Shown in pieces: positions 14,694 to 26,930 of a stretch of DNA of 64,000 bases. The position numbers and the translations under genes are program-made. The notes beneath the pieces are model-generated. The model searched no databases. It saw only the letters and a list, made by a program, of their open reading frames with translations, and had not been told where the DNA came from. This stretch comes from Aphrophora alni (taxonomy: Eukaryota > Arthropoda > Insecta > Hemiptera > Aphrophoridae), in NCBI GenBank assembly GCA_963513935.1, contig OY740767.1, forward strand, positions 79,286,060 to 79,350,059, in the 5' to 3' direction. Numbering within the stretch: position 1 is the first letter of the stretch; each line of letters starts with the position of its first letter.

Positions 14694-15002
14694 TGTGACT
14701 CTGAGTACATAGGTCAATCAGGTAGATCTATAAAAGTTAGAATTAAAGAACATGTAAATAGCTGGAAACATGGCTATAGAAACTCTAACTTTGCTAACCA
14801 CCTTTTGGACTAGGGTCATAGTTTTGATCCGAAATTGAATGTTAAACTCTTACATATAGAAAATAAAAGCAATAGATTAAATAATTTAGAATGTTTAGAA
14901 ATAAATAGATCTATTTCACTTAGGCCTATTCTCAACTTAAATGACCACATTGTATTAAATTCGTCACCTCTTCTAAAACCCATCCGTAACATAGTTCATT
15001 AA
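14694..15002 (+). pseudogene. GIY-YIG endonuclease C-terminal remnant of a Penelope-like element
   Basis: One frame of 102 codons before a final TAA (15000-15002), interrupted by a single TAG at 14811-14813. It opens with a run containing YIGQSGRSIKVRIKEH: the YIG half of the GIY-YIG module followed by the conserved arginine/histidine helix. Next comes the SNFANHLLD segment typical of the PLE endonuclease, directly before the nonsense codon, and a glutamate-containing stretch (NNLECLEINRSI). In Penelope-like elements this domain follows the reverse transcriptase and nicks the target DNA for reverse transcription. Only the 3' end of the ORF is present, so the copy cannot mobilise itself. One in-frame stop and no frameshift point to a moderately young insertion. 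Confidence 0.8.
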
Positions 15003-15106
15003 CCTTTACCTACCTGCTAGGTCATCCCCCTACCTTCCCCGATTTCTCTATTGTATTTCAGTTTCCTGTTACTTATGTTTATATAGTTGTCTATACTTGT
15101 AAATTA

Positions 15107-15155
15107 TCAGTTGCCCGATGATGCCGCAAGGCGAAACAATTGTAGCTCATTCATA
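15107..15155 (+). ncRNA. Hammerhead-ribozyme-like motif in PLE-1 3' region
   Basis: The core-like CCGATGA is at 15115-15121 (canonical is CUGANGA, so U4 is C). One extra T follows, then stem II GCC/GGC (15123-15125 with 15130-15132) closed by a GCAA tetraloop. GAA is at 15133-15135. Stem III is AC/GT (15136-15137 with 15142-15143) with the loop AATT, and A15144 sits at the predicted cut position. Stem I is weak (C-G and G-C only). Hammerheads of this minimal form are known from the terminal repeats of Penelope-like elements. The U4 change probably lowers or abolishes activity. Confidence 0.45.
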
Positions 15156-15200
15156 CTATTAAAATATTTGAAACTTTAAGCTTTTGCTTTATTTATCCTT

Positions 15201-15211
15201 GAAATTTAAAG
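15201..15211. repeat. Right TSD of PLE-1 insertion
   Basis: GAAATTTAAAG, an exact copy of 14600-14610. Confidence 0.75.
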
Positions 15212-15219
15212 TTTAGTTC

Positions 15220-18200
15220 AAACATCTATGTATCTACAGACTGATTTTTAATAGCTACGCCGGTTAGATGGAGTTCTACCTAATTTAACAATAACGACTA
15301 TAAATACTTGTACATTAAATAGTTGCTTTTTATACACTACACAAATGAAACGTAATTTATTTATTTCAGGATTAAATAAATATATTAATGACAGAAACTA
15401 AAATATACATTTACTTCATACTATAATGAAAGAATAATAACACTTTTTAATAAATCATTTACTTAAATGGTAAAGAAAAGTATATTGTACAGTTTACTAG
15501 CCTATAATATATTTTAAGAGCTATCAGTTAATCCCTCCATTTCCAAGTTCAGGGGATTAGGGAGCCATACTCAATATCCTGTCTCTGACATTAGACGTCA
15601 CGATTAATGTTGTGTTTTATCCTTGCCTTCTAAGAGACTCTACCAATACATCGTACTGTTGAAAAAAATCAATACATTTGTTTTGTTATATTTTATCCAC
15701 CCAGAGTGATACAAAACTTACTTTTAACGTTAAAAGCCAAGGACGATACTATTACCACAGTACAATGAACTATTTACAAAAGTGTCTAAAGTTTTGCATT
15801 TAAAGATGAGTTATCTATAATAATCAGAATATTGATTGAATATTTCTTTTCCACAATATGCTGAATTAAGCGGAAACAACTGAAAGTGGATACATTTCTT
15901 TTATGAAAGCTTATTATATGTTAAAAGACTGCTTTGAAGTCAGTAGGAATTAGAATACACGTGTAGATTCTATTAAAAGATTGAAAATCGGTTGCTCAGT
16001 TAAGAAACGTTACATCGCGTTTTGTTAGCGACTTCAATTTGTACCCCATTAAACATTTATAACAAAAATATACAAAGATAAAGGTATTTATAAAAGTTTA
16101 ATTAAACTCAGAACTGTAAAGATTAAAAGTCTACAATAACAAACTAATTTGATGTTATTCAAATCAAGTAAGTTGTTTTTTATAAGGAACAACCGAATAC
16201 AAAAGGAAAGCATTAATGAAATTGTGTATATTAAAAAAAAATTAGGCTAAAACGCAAAACAATTATTGAAAGGTTATTGACAACTGTTGTTCTAAGTTGA
16301 AAGAGAAATCTAAACTGTTACATAGGTATAAAAACGAAACATATAATTTCCATTCCCTGCACTCCACCTTCAATAACAAATTTTGATCCTAACGAATTTA
16401 ATTAAATGTTCAAATCGGTCTTCTAATTAACATAGGAAAACGTTTAGATCAGTATCTTCCCAAAAATGCCTGATTTCAATGTAGGGCACGAAAACTATTT
16501 TTTTTTTTATTACTAACTTTAATATGTGTTTATTTAAAATATTTAAACATTATTGCAATTTGTGAACCTTCCATTTTCCTATGTAATTATGATTTTTTTA
16601 AATGTTTTATTACAAACTACATATTATTATGTTTTCTAACTTTTTGTTTGTTGTATTGATTGCCTTTTGTGAAAATAAGTGATACTCAAACAAACAATTT
16701 ATTCAGTAGAGACTGAATGTCAAAAGCTGATAATGTATAGCAGATGATTTACTTAGTACTGATAATTAAAATGAAATTAAAGTTATGGTATTCACCATTA
16801 TCCCTAAGAACATCATTGTCACTGTTACCATCATTTGATAAATTAATATTATTTAGCGGGGGTGAATGATACATTTGCACAGTTCTTTAAAAATGATAAA
16901 TTTCAGTTTGATTCATAATATTAGAAACCCAAAAATAATAATTTAGAAGGAGTATTAGAGGATATGTTTTGAACAAGCCATTCTCTAAAGCTATATAATA
17001 TACAGGAGATAACCTAACAGAGGAACCTAAATTGAAATTTGATGTGTAATCTTTCACGTATATTTAACATTTATTTAAAAATTTAAATATATTTTAAGCC
17101 TATATAATATATGGTTCAAATTCATAAATTTCATCTCATCCTGTGTGTTTGAACCTTTGTAACTAATGAGATATTAATATTTGTATATTCATTAATAAGT
17201 TTCAAGTATTGTTAGACTCATTTCCTGAAGCAACGCTTTACTATATGTGAAAATTAGAAAACAACAAAAGAAAGTGCGGTAAAACACAAAGAACTAAACC
17301 TCTGTCTTTATCTGGTAATTAAATTTTAACACATATTGATTAGAAAAGTATGTACACTTTCGCAAGACACAATACATTTTTTATTTATTTACAGGTGGTT
17401 TTGTGAGAATGAAATTAGCATAGAGTTCATAATTAATTCAAGAGATGAAGTGCAAAAGTGACTGGGACTTTCACCCACTTACATCTGAGGGACTCTAGAG
17501 ATAAGAGTTGTTAAGTTACCTCATCCATTTTATATCCTACTAATAAAATTACTGTAGAAGGACACTTAAATCTCAAGCGTTAAGTCGATAACCTTGAGGA
17601 TAACACCTTTGACAGCTTCAACCTATAATTAATTATCTAATTTATTCCATATCTCACATAAAACTGAGGGAGATATCAACCATCTAACATGTGAAATTGA
17701 CATGGATGTTTTATATTGAACAAAATATACACAAATATTTAAATTTGTCATTAGGTTTGAAGAGTTGATTGCGAGTTTATAAGATTTTTATTTAGGATAT
17801 GGTAAATTTTTTAACTTAAAGATATAAACATGCCATGATAAATCAAAATCAAAATAAAATTACTGATTTAATTGCAGATTTATTTCATTGAATACAATTT
17901 TCTAACCATTTTTAAGTGTTAATCGTTATTAAACACAGATCGTTATTAAATCTCAAAGTAGTTTTCTATCGCCAATAACAATAAATAAAACCAAATATTA
18001 ATCACTCGATATCATTCAATTTAGCACGTAAACAAGAGATAGTTAAAAGTTTGCATAATTTATGGTAAAGAACAGATTTAACTTCACAATCTTCTGTATC
18101 GGCACTTGAAGTAAATTTTCGAGGAAATCAGTTAGTTTATGTGACATGAAGTTATACTTTTACAAAATCGTGGACCTAGAGTAAATGATTTGTTTTAATT

Positions 18201-19270
18201 TATTTAAGTTGTATAACTTTTGTATTTAACAATTTTCTAATCAATGTTTATATTTGAAATGGTTTCTTAATAAGACGTCAGTAGACTAATTGTTAAGAAG
18301 AAAACAATGAAGTTTCATATTATGTTTTCTTATATTACTACTCTTTTAGTGTATTAGTATTTTTCATAAATTAACGTTTGTCATGTAGGTTAGTATTAAA
18401 ATATATTAATCAATTATTTGTTATTGATTGTGACTTTTGTGTTATGTGAGTTGAATTGTATTTTGATTTTAACATGAATCTTAGGTAATTCTCTGCTATT
18501 ATCACAATAGCTATACAATTTGATTTACTTTCAATCGATCTTCTTTTCTTTCTAGTTTACGTCAAACTATTAAGGTTTTTATTAAGCTTTCTTATGTAAG
18601 TAATACATAGATTTAATCATGCACTTCTACAATTTTTTTATGTTGTTCTAAAATAACAATTGATTTGATTTATTTTAAAATGGTATTACAAAAAATGTAG
18701 TGTTTAAATTTGTTTATATATATTTTTTTTATTTGCTTTCTTTGGTTAGCTCATAACCAATGGCCAATTTACTGTTTCTTAAACTAATTAATTAATAAGA
18801 CAGAGGTATATAAAGATTGATTTCAAACCTTTTGTTGTATATATGTCAAACTGATATGTGTATATATTTACAAATTAAAAATTATTGTAATAATTAGTAT
18901 AATAATTTATAAATTATTGAATAAGTCATGAAAAAAAAAATTATTTTTACCGAAGACATAAAAATATTGTACCATTAGATTTTAATTATATCAAGTGACT
19001 ACGAATTATATTTTAAATAAGATCAAATTGTGCATAATAACATTTGATAGATTTTGCTATTGTAAGTAAGGTTGCAAAGGTTTAGTCACGGTATAATCAT
19101 GTATATCAAGCTGTATTTTGAAATTTATTTATTTTAAAGAATATATTTTCCTTCAACGTAAATAAAAAATTCCTACCTTGAAATTTCCTAAGTTATTTTT
19201 AATGTAACTTTATACTATGGCGGTATACTGAAGATTTTACCAATACTTTGTATGTTTCAGTGTATATATA
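15220..19270. other. AT-rich sequence without recognisable genes
   Basis: No gene, repeat boundary or RNA gene supported. Around 17,395 a pyrimidine-rich run ends in ACAG before a 21-codon open stretch, which could be read as an acceptor site, but the peptide is unrecognisable and no donor partner is evident. Confidence 0.5.
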
Positions 19271-19275
19271 GTATT

Positions 19276-19285
19276 TTGTAAGTAC
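19276..19285. repeat. TSD at the 3' side of the RTE insertion
   Basis: TTGTAAGTAC, repeated exactly at 20804-20813. The two copies bracket the whole LINE remnant, so they are read as its target-site duplication. Confidence 0.8.
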
Positions 19286-20803
19286 TTGACTTATTTCCTT
19301 TTATCTCCTATTGGAGCAAAGGGCGTCCAGAAGAGCTCTCCATCTGTCCCTGTCTCCGGCCAGTGCCTTCACTTCTCTCCAAGTCTTATTAACCTCTTTT
19401 CCTTCTTTAATAACGGTCCTCTTCCAGGTTTCTCGGGGTCGACCTCTTCTTCTGACACCTTGCGGGTTCCAATCTAGGGCCTCTTTCTCAATAGTTCCGT
19501 CTGGACTCCTCAGTGTATGTCCTAACCACCTCCACTTCCTCTCTCGAATCTGAAGTTTGACCCGATTTTGACCTGTTTCTCTCCATAAATCCTCGTTTGT
19601 AATGATCTCAGGCCAATGAATGTTCATGATACGGCGAAGACACCTATTGATGAAAACTTGCAGCCGAGACTTAATTAAACTTGTAACTTTCCACGTCTCA
19701 CTTGCATACAGCAAAACAGACTTAACATTTGTGTTGAAGATGCGAAGCTTCGTTTTCTTTGAGATGTTTCGATTTTGCCAAATCGGGTACAGTTGTACAA
19801 AGGCGGCGTTTGCTTTTTTAATGCGAGTCTTCACATCATCATCAGCTCCTCCACTTGTTGAAACAACATTTCCCAAGTAAGAAAAAGTGTTGACCTCCTC
19901 TATTTCTTCTCCATCGCAGTTTAGAGCTTGTCTGTTTTCTGCATTCATCTTCATAACTTTAGTTTTCCGATGATTTATATTGAGTCCTGCCGCTTCAGAT
20001 ACTTCTTTCAGCGCATTCAACTTAAACTGCATATCCGTGTATCTCTGCCAAAGCAGGCATATATCATCTGCGTAATCCAGATCTTCAAGACGTCTGTGTA
20101 ATCCCCACTGAATTCCTCGTCTTCTATCACCAGTTGTCCTCCTCATAACTGCATCCAACACCAAAAGAAAAAGGATTGGGGACAAGATGCATCCCTGACG
20201 AACACCCGCTCCAACGGAGATGGGCTGCGTCAACTTTCCTTGATGAAGTACCTGGCATTGATACCCGTCATACAGATATTTTATTATATTAATTATCTTC
20301 TGCGGTATTCCATAGTCTTCGAGTACATACCATAAGATTCTATGGCTAACCGAGTCAAATGCTTTCTCGAAGTCAATAAATGCCGCGTAGATCACTGCCT
20401 GAAATTCTCCACTCTGCTCTAAAATTATCCGGAGTGTGTTTCAGTCCACACAGCTGCGATGTGCTCTGAAACCTGCCTGTTCATTTCGAAGCCTGCTCTC
20501 AACTGTAATTTTGATTCAATTTAAAATTATTCGTGATACAATTTTGCTAGGGACAGATAAAAGTGTGATTCCCCGCCAGTTATTACAATTAGTTGCATCA
20601 CCTTTTTTTGGAAGTTTGACTATAATGCCTCTCTTCCACTCTGTTGGAGTCTTTTCATTTATCCATATCGCTTGAACAAGTGGGTAGAGTATTCCTGCTG
20701 ACGTGTCCATATCCACTTTAAGGAACTCTGCTGTGATGTTGTCATGTCCAGGGGCTTTTCTATTTTTTAACGTCTTCAGTGCGTCTTTAATTTCTTCTTA
20801 AAC
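19286..20803 (-). mobile_element. RTE-type LINE insertion, 5'-truncated, 1518 bp
   Basis: Bounded by a perfect 10-bp direct repeat. On the minus strand the element contains only the reverse transcriptase half of the ORF and then, about 15 bp after the TAG stop (19301-19303), ends in an A-rich tail just before the TSD. A very short 3' untranslated region and heavy 5' truncation fit the RTE group. The endonuclease domain and the ORF start are missing. There is one uninterrupted reading phase over the whole length with only three in-frame stops and no frameshift, so it is a fairly recent but dead insertion. Confidence 0.9.
19301..20797 (-). pseudogene. RTE-type reverse transcriptase, C-terminal ~500 codons with nonsense codons
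   Basis: A single frame runs from 20797 down to the natural TAG at 19301-19303. The longest open part (20395-19301, 364 codons) has RT motif A (AFIDFEKAFDSV, residues 5-16), motif B (GVRQGC, about 64-69), the catalytic YADD box (108-111), FSYLGN (171-176), WRWLGHTLR (288-296) and the arginine-rich GVRRRGRPRETW (313-324) with a tryptophan-rich end. The upstream part (20797-20396) adds the palm/finger segment with KAPGHDNITAEFL and NWRGITLLS. Breaks: TGA at 20441-20443 and TGA at 20516-20518, both in frame, and TAA at 20798-20800 at the truncated 5' edge. The enzyme copies the element RNA into DNA at a nicked target; the catalytic residues are still present. The assignment to RTE rests on this C-terminal signature; other LINE clades fit less well. 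Confidence 0.9.
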
Positions 20804-20813
20804 TTGTAAGTAC
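20804..20813. repeat. TSD at the 5' side of the RTE insertion
   Basis: TTGTAAGTAC, an exact copy of 19276-19285. Confidence 0.8.
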
Positions 20814-20819
20814 ACCTAA

Positions 20820-21240
20820 GTAAAAATAAGATTTTCATAACATGGATTGCAGTAAATATGAAGAAGTTATATTCATAAGAGCAGTGGTTTTCCAGGTTAT
20901 ACAATGATATTATACACACATATAAAATGTAAATTTTATAAATGTGACACATAATAATGTGGTGTCTGTGCTTATAAAATATTTGTTTTGTTCAAATTCA
21001 TTTTGATTTCATATGATAACTCTAAATAACTAGTTAGCACCACAGTTCATAATTCGTCTTATTATGTATCCAATAAAAACAATGTTTTATTGGTAATAAT
21101 AACAACCCATGACTTGTTTACTATAAGCGATTTAACAATTTTTAACGAGTTCATACACAAACCAACGTAAATTATTTGAAATATTTCTGTTGCACATCGA
21201 AAACTTATATATATCTTGACGCTTGTCCTAGAAATTAATT
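20820..21240. other. AT-rich sequence without recognisable features
   Basis: Nothing supported between the RTE insertion and the start of duplicated block A. Confidence 0.5.
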
Positions 21241-22474
21241 ATTACTGTTACTTCGCTTATTTTCTTAAGTAAACTCTATTCATTCAATTATGATGAATTT
21301 TTTTGCGTTGGAATAGTCTAATTCTTCACGTAAAAAACTTTCACGTAATTTTAAAATATCCGTAAGTTCAGTTATAAAAGATGAAAATAAATAAAATATT
21401 TGCAGTTCTATGCTGTTCCCTCTTCAGTACGGTAAAATGGTTATTTTTATTTATACTCCATTTATTTACTTGGTTAATTCCGACAGTACTAAATACAGTC
21501 ATACAATTACAGTCAAACACATTATAAATGTGAAATTTAATGTTTTGAAGTAATTGTTATATTCCTTTTAATAAGAAAAATATTCTTTATCACATCCAAT
21601 GTACAAAAAAAAAACGCTTTTCTTAAAAGTAAGGCTAGTGAAGTAATATAAATAATAAAGCAATAATGCAATTAATTTTTCACATTGTGTCATCACTTTA
21701 TCGTGGACTATTATTGTGAGAACTGCCTTTTAGTTAATATTACGTAATATGATTTTTAGTCTCTTGGTTCGTTTATATATGAACTCGTATATAATTTTTT
21801 ACAGTAATCTAATGAAATGTTATTTAATAGTAATTTAATAGTATGAACAAACATACAAAAAATTGGATTTTAGTCATAAAAAAATCTTAGTTATATGGCC
21901 TTCTTCATGCAATACTTCATCAAGGAATATTTAACATTTCCACATAAAATTACTTGTCAGTGTGTAGATTTCTTAAGCGCAATGAGAATTAAGTGTCAAA
22001 AGGTGATGATTTCTCGATATAACTAATCTAAATGGCACAGTCTCAAATATTTTCAGATTGTACTTTTCAGAGTGAGGATAGGAGAGTTGTAAGCAATGGA
22101 TTTATATAGGATTTAAGAAGCTGACACCTTTATGACACCTTTAAGTAACCAATATGACACATTTATCGTTCAAGGTCTGACAGCACAATTCTTTAGTGTT
22201 TTGAGATATTTATTTATTTAGGTGTAAACAAAAAACACTCAAAACGTTAGATGTTTTCTAATTATTGTCTCCCAATGAATTTTATTAAAAATAAATCATG
22301 CAAATTTATCTGCTCCTAAACACAGTTAGACTACACAAAAAGACGATACATTTATTATCAGATTCCAATAGCTTTTTATTTTGTCTTTAAATATGTGTCT
22401 TCTTACTTAATTTGAATTTCAGAATTGTTGCAATTTTAGAGGAGGAGCAGAGAAGTAAAAATAGTTTTTTTTCT

Positions 22475-22499
22475 GTATATATATATATATATATATATA
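22475..22499. repeat. (TA)n microsatellite, about 25 bp
   Basis: Pure TA run in block A; block B has no TA run at the equivalent place (about 43,160). Confidence 0.9.
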
Positions 22500-22639
22500 A
22501 TTTAAAATAAATATTGTAAAATGAGTTTGTACTTAACAACAGGAGTATTTAATGTTTTTATATTATAAACCATTGTCATAGCATACCTAATTCAAAATTT
22601 CGAATTATTGTACAACAATATATTAGGATAAAACAAAAT

Positions 22640-23200
22640 TACACTTTAACATTTTAAAATTATTTTATGTATTTAATCCACTTATACCAAAATAAAAACT
22701 TTTGTGTTGTAGTGGATATGGAAGATAGATTGTTTAATTTGCATGTACATTTTTATTGTTTGAACATATATGCGAAATATCCCAACAGGTGAAACATCAT
22801 GTTGTTGGTTTTATCCGAGAATCAAACAAAATGTATGGAGTGTTGTTGTTTTTTTTAATCCTTTTATTTTCCAATAATACTTTGGATCAAAAAGTGTTAC
22901 TTTAGAGTTAAATTACTGGTTGAAGTTATTTGTCTTGTATATATTATAGTAAAAATATAATCCATTATACTTTAAACTAACCGACGATTTATTGCGAGAT
23001 TTAAAAAGATCTTCAACTTTTACAATATGGTATTTCAATTATTAGTAATCAGGAATTTAATATACTAACAATATCAATTAAAGTTATATTTTCACTCATT
23101 TTAACCTGAACATATGAATATAATAAGTACAAGATTTCACAATATAAACCCTTTCTTTCTTTTTAAGTTATTAAGGAAATCGTCCATTATTAGTAATATC
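22640..23200. repeat. Repeat unit R1 (partners R2 23.28-23.83, R3 43.38-44.06 kb)
   Basis: Holds GATTGTTTAATTTGCATGTAC, the GGTGAAACATCATG segment, TTATTTGTCTTGTATATAT and, near its end, TTTAATATACTAACAATAT. The same series of words occurs in R2 and R3 with a similar length of about 550-680 bp. No coding potential was recognised. Confidence 0.7.
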
Positions 23201-23279
23201 ATTTTTTGTAGAAATGTTATAGAACATTGGCCATGAGATGACTAATCTCAAACTTCGAATGTCGGCTAAAAAAATTAAA

Positions 23280-23830
23280 GACAAATTTATAGTTTAAAAT
23301 AAATTTACTTATATATAATCCACATATACCAATATGAAAAAGTTTTTTTTTTTTTCGTTTTAGTTCATATGTGGCAGATTGTTTAATTTACATAAACTAT
23401 TTTAACGGCTTAGATTACAAATTTCGAATAATTGTTGGAACATATATCAGTAACAATTCAACAGGTGAAACAACATGGTTTCCGTTTTTATGCGGGAATG
23501 TATTAAAAATTATGATTTGTGTTAGTTTGTTTTGTTTAATAATATCATGTTTAGACCACAAAGTTTTAATTTAAAGTTTTCAAATAAAGGCAAGGTTAAA
23601 TTTTCGATTGAAATTATTTGTCTGGTATATATAGTATAGGATATATATCCTATACTATATATACCAGATGATTTTAATATACTAACAATATCAATTAAAC
23701 TTTTATTTTTCCATTTTCACTGATTTTAACCTTAATATATAAATTAACCAATTAGAAGATTTTACAATTAAAACTGATTCTTCTTTTTTCAAAATGTTTA
23801 GAGAATCAACCATTTTTTAGTAATACTAGT
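23280..23830. repeat. Repeat unit R2, adjacent to R1
   Basis: Same word order as R1 and closest in wording to R3 (AATAATTGTTGGAACATAT, ATTATGATTTGTGTT). Its middle is rearranged into the perfect 48-bp palindrome at 23621-23668. R1 and R2 in tandem inside block A against a single R3 in block B mean a local duplication in A or a loss in B. Confidence 0.7.
23621..23668. repeat. Perfect 48-bp palindrome
   Basis: Two 24-bp halves, with no spacer, are exact reverse complements. The sequence starts TCTGGTATATATAG and ends CTATATATACCAGA, with ATAT at the axis. The unrearranged form of the first half can be seen in R3 near 43,780-43,800 (TCTGGTCTATATAGTA), so the second half looks like an inverted copy of the first. 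Confidence 0.9.
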
Positions 23831-26575
23831 TTTTGTTTTCATTTATTTCAACTGATTAAATATCTCTTTTTTATTATTAAAATACATAAACAACATTTGA
23901 AATATTTATATATTTGGTTTACTAGAGACTAAAGCCAAGCTAGGGATGGCTTATACTGTATTCTACCCGACATCGCCGGAAATATTCGACTATATATGAA
24001 GTCGTATTATAATGATTTAGGGATATATTAGACACAAATAACTGATAAATAAGACATTTTTAAAACAAAGGAGATATATTCATGCTTCTTCATAAATGTT
24101 GGCAAAATGTGTTATGAGGAATTAATTATAGTAATAATAATTTTTATATTTTAAAGACTATGAAACTACAACCAAAAATGTAAAAATACACTTAAATTTG
24201 GTAAAATGAGCCTTGTAAATATCATATATATTTAAAATTATCTGTAATAGTTGTTTCTTTATGATATCTAGCAAATATTTTAATACTTCAAAAAGTTAAA
24301 ATTTCAAAATATAAATGATTGTTTATTCCTTTTTGACTTGCAAATAATAAAAAATTCACGATTCAACATTATTGTAACATGTTTTTTTGAAATTTTATCA
24401 TTCCAAACTAATTCGTAACTAAAATATATTTTCAAACGATTTGACTTGTGTGTTATTTGTGAGCTCACTTTTTAAAATAATAATAATTAAAAAAATCCAA
24501 AACTTGAACAAATGTTTTTAATTTTGTCTCAATTTAAAATGTATTTGATTTTTAATTTATCTAAAGAAGGATCTAACATAACCTACATTATTTAAATTGA
24601 TTATTTTTCTCATGATATAAGCTCTGACAGATTTAATTAGTAAAACAGAAATCATTTCATAAGTTATAGATTTAAACGAAAAATAATAGTCTCTCACTCC
24701 CTCCCCCCTTTTTATACACAGAAATTTGCTGTACTGTATACAAAAATTAAAGTACCAGCCGTATATGTAATCCTTGCAATGGTTACAGTATATGAACTCT
24801 TTCAAAATATGTTGAAAAACAGCGAAAAATTATTTGCGAATTAAAACACTCCTTAATTACATATATTATCTTAAAATATATATATATGTCCATCGGTTTG
24901 ACGTAATCAAACTGTCAAAATTGTACGAAAGGAAAATGTATTAATCTTTGTTGAATTAGTTTAGTCTCATTGCCTATGGTTGGGTCTACTAAAGTTGTAT
25001 ACGGATAAAGATTAGTAAATTATTATAAATTTGCGACTCAGTTGTAATCAATATATCTTGTCGCTTGTAAATAAAATGTCTTAAGTTAAATATTAATAGT
25101 AAAATATAAACCTTAACTTCCAACAATAAAACTTGGATTTATATAATAATGCATAACATTGTAAACCAAAATTGAAATAACAGTTGGAATATCTCAAATA
25201 AATAAAAAGAGTTCAAAATGACATCCAAAATTATAAAACGTATCTAACTTAGTGTAATAAAATATGTTATATTCTGTTAATAAACAACAGATAGTTATTC
25301 ATTTAGGTTATTTTAATAATCATCGATTGTTTTTACGTTGCTATTGGTAATTGTTCATTTCAATTACGATGAGTGTTGGGTATGTACACCAAATGTCTTT
25401 TGTAAAACCGTTGAAATCCAATTCTCCGATGTCGAAATTGAATAATTAAAATTAAAATAATCTTAGAAAGTGTTATTGATGAATTCGAAATTTTGTATTA
25501 TTACTCTCAAACGTTGCGTTCTAGAAATAAATCATTCCAATTTGTTATAGGTTCATCTGATTCTAGAAAGATATGTAAATTATAAGTTTCAAAACTTTAA
25601 ATGTCATTGACAATGATAGAATGAGAAGTAAATATGTTTGAAGATAACTGTTTATCGGGCTGATTTACATTTTTTCTACTCTTTCAAAAGTTTAGTCCAA
25701 GATGGATTTATTACTTCCACTAGGAATTTAAGCGCAAAATTTTACCTTTATTAAAGTTAAAGATTGTTCATTATTTCCGATCTTTATTACATTTTTATGA
25801 ACGACAGACATAAAAGTCATTACTTTACTGTAACATAAGTTTTAAAAATTGTTAGTTGATATTTTCAATTTAAAGCATGTAACAATAAATATATACAAAT
25901 ATATTAAAATTTATATATTGGTAGTTAGTTTCATCTATATATTAGTCGTTGAAAAAAGTTGTATATATATAAAGTTGTATAATATATTAATATAGCTATA
26001 AAACATATTTATATTATGCTATGTTATAATAAATTTGAAGGAAGCCTCTAATGATACTCAAAATATTCACTTTGTTTGGAACTGAGAATAAATCACTTAC
26101 GACCATTATAATGCTTTTTGCATTTACTGTACATTTATTATGGAGAATGTAAAATGTATTTTAAAACGAGTTGGAACGAGAACGAAAGATGGGATTATTA
26201 GATTTAAAACTGTGACGGAGGAATCTGATTTAAGTCTAAAGCAGAAAATAAATCGAAAATTTTACATTGAATATTTAAAATAAAACGTTGATGTATTAAA
26301 AGCCAAGTGTTGTTATTTCATATGACTTGAGGGTAGGGAATGTAAATTACGTTGAAATTTGATTTTATTTATTCGAAGAACAATTTTACAAATCATTCGA
26401 CATAGATATTTTATCCTCTTGAAATGGATTGAACATTAGAATTAAGGAAAACTGATTTTATTTAAAATATATAAGGTAAACTTAATTTTATATCAAGTTT
26501 ATTCTATTCATTTGGATTTAATGAATATAGCTAGTGAAATGTATATTCATTTATAAAACAAATCTTTTTCTTCCT

Positions 26576-26670
26576 AGATTAAAATCAAATCCAATACCAC
26601 AATTTAATAAACTTTATGTGTATAAAACTTAAACTTTATTAAATTGTGGTATTGGGTTTCATTTTAATCT
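26576..26670. repeat. Inverted repeat with 36-bp arms
   Basis: Arms 26576-26611 and 26635-26670 differ at two positions; the core word is CAATACCACAATTTAATAAA, and the spacer is 23 bp. A 10-bp direct repeat TTCTTCCTAG lies at 26568-26577 and 26708-26717 and could be a TSD, though the second copy is 37 bp beyond the right arm. It sits in the part of block A that has no partner in block B. It is possibly a small foldback element. Confidence 0.75.
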
Positions 26671-26930
26671 TTAAGTTCGCTACAATGTGATCATAAAAGT
26701 ATTCTTCTTCTTCCTAGTTTAACATTTTATTTAATGTTTCCTTTTGTTGTACATATGTTTGTACAATAAAAGAAATATTAAAACCTTCTTAATACAATAC
26801 ATGTTAAGTATTAAAGTTTGACTAAACACAATTCATTATTTTCAATAGTAATAATTCTAGGTTTGAAGATGTTCTTTTAAAAATCTATTCTAAATTCCAT
26901 AATAATGTTCCGAAATAAATGTACATATTT

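Larger units (their letters stand above)
14611..15200 (+). mobile_element. Penelope-like element insertion (family PLE-1), 590 bp, 5'-truncated
   Basis: The boundaries come from a perfect 11-bp direct repeat on both sides. In order: a 5' piece of about 70 bp in inverted orientation relative to the 3' end; a C-terminal GIY-YIG endonuclease coding remnant (14694-15002); a short 3' region; a hammerhead-like motif (15107-15155); and a terminus whose last 29 bp (15172-15200) are the exact reverse complement of 14655-14683 near the left end. Such inverted terminal pieces together with 5' truncation are characteristic of Penelope-like element insertions. A second family member lies at 33702-33905 and shares both ends. 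The combination of GIY-YIG tail, inverted termini and TSD makes the assignment firm; the reverse transcriptase part is absent here. Confidence 0.85.

Noticed and set aside
17395..17470. Possible 3' splice site (T-rich run, then ACAG) before a short open stretch
   Set aside because: A 21-codon unrecognised peptide in AT-rich DNA; such sites are expected by chance.
19286..19880. Plus-strand open frames of 63-86 codons
   Set aside because: They are antisense shadows of the RTE reverse transcriptase frame on the minus strand.
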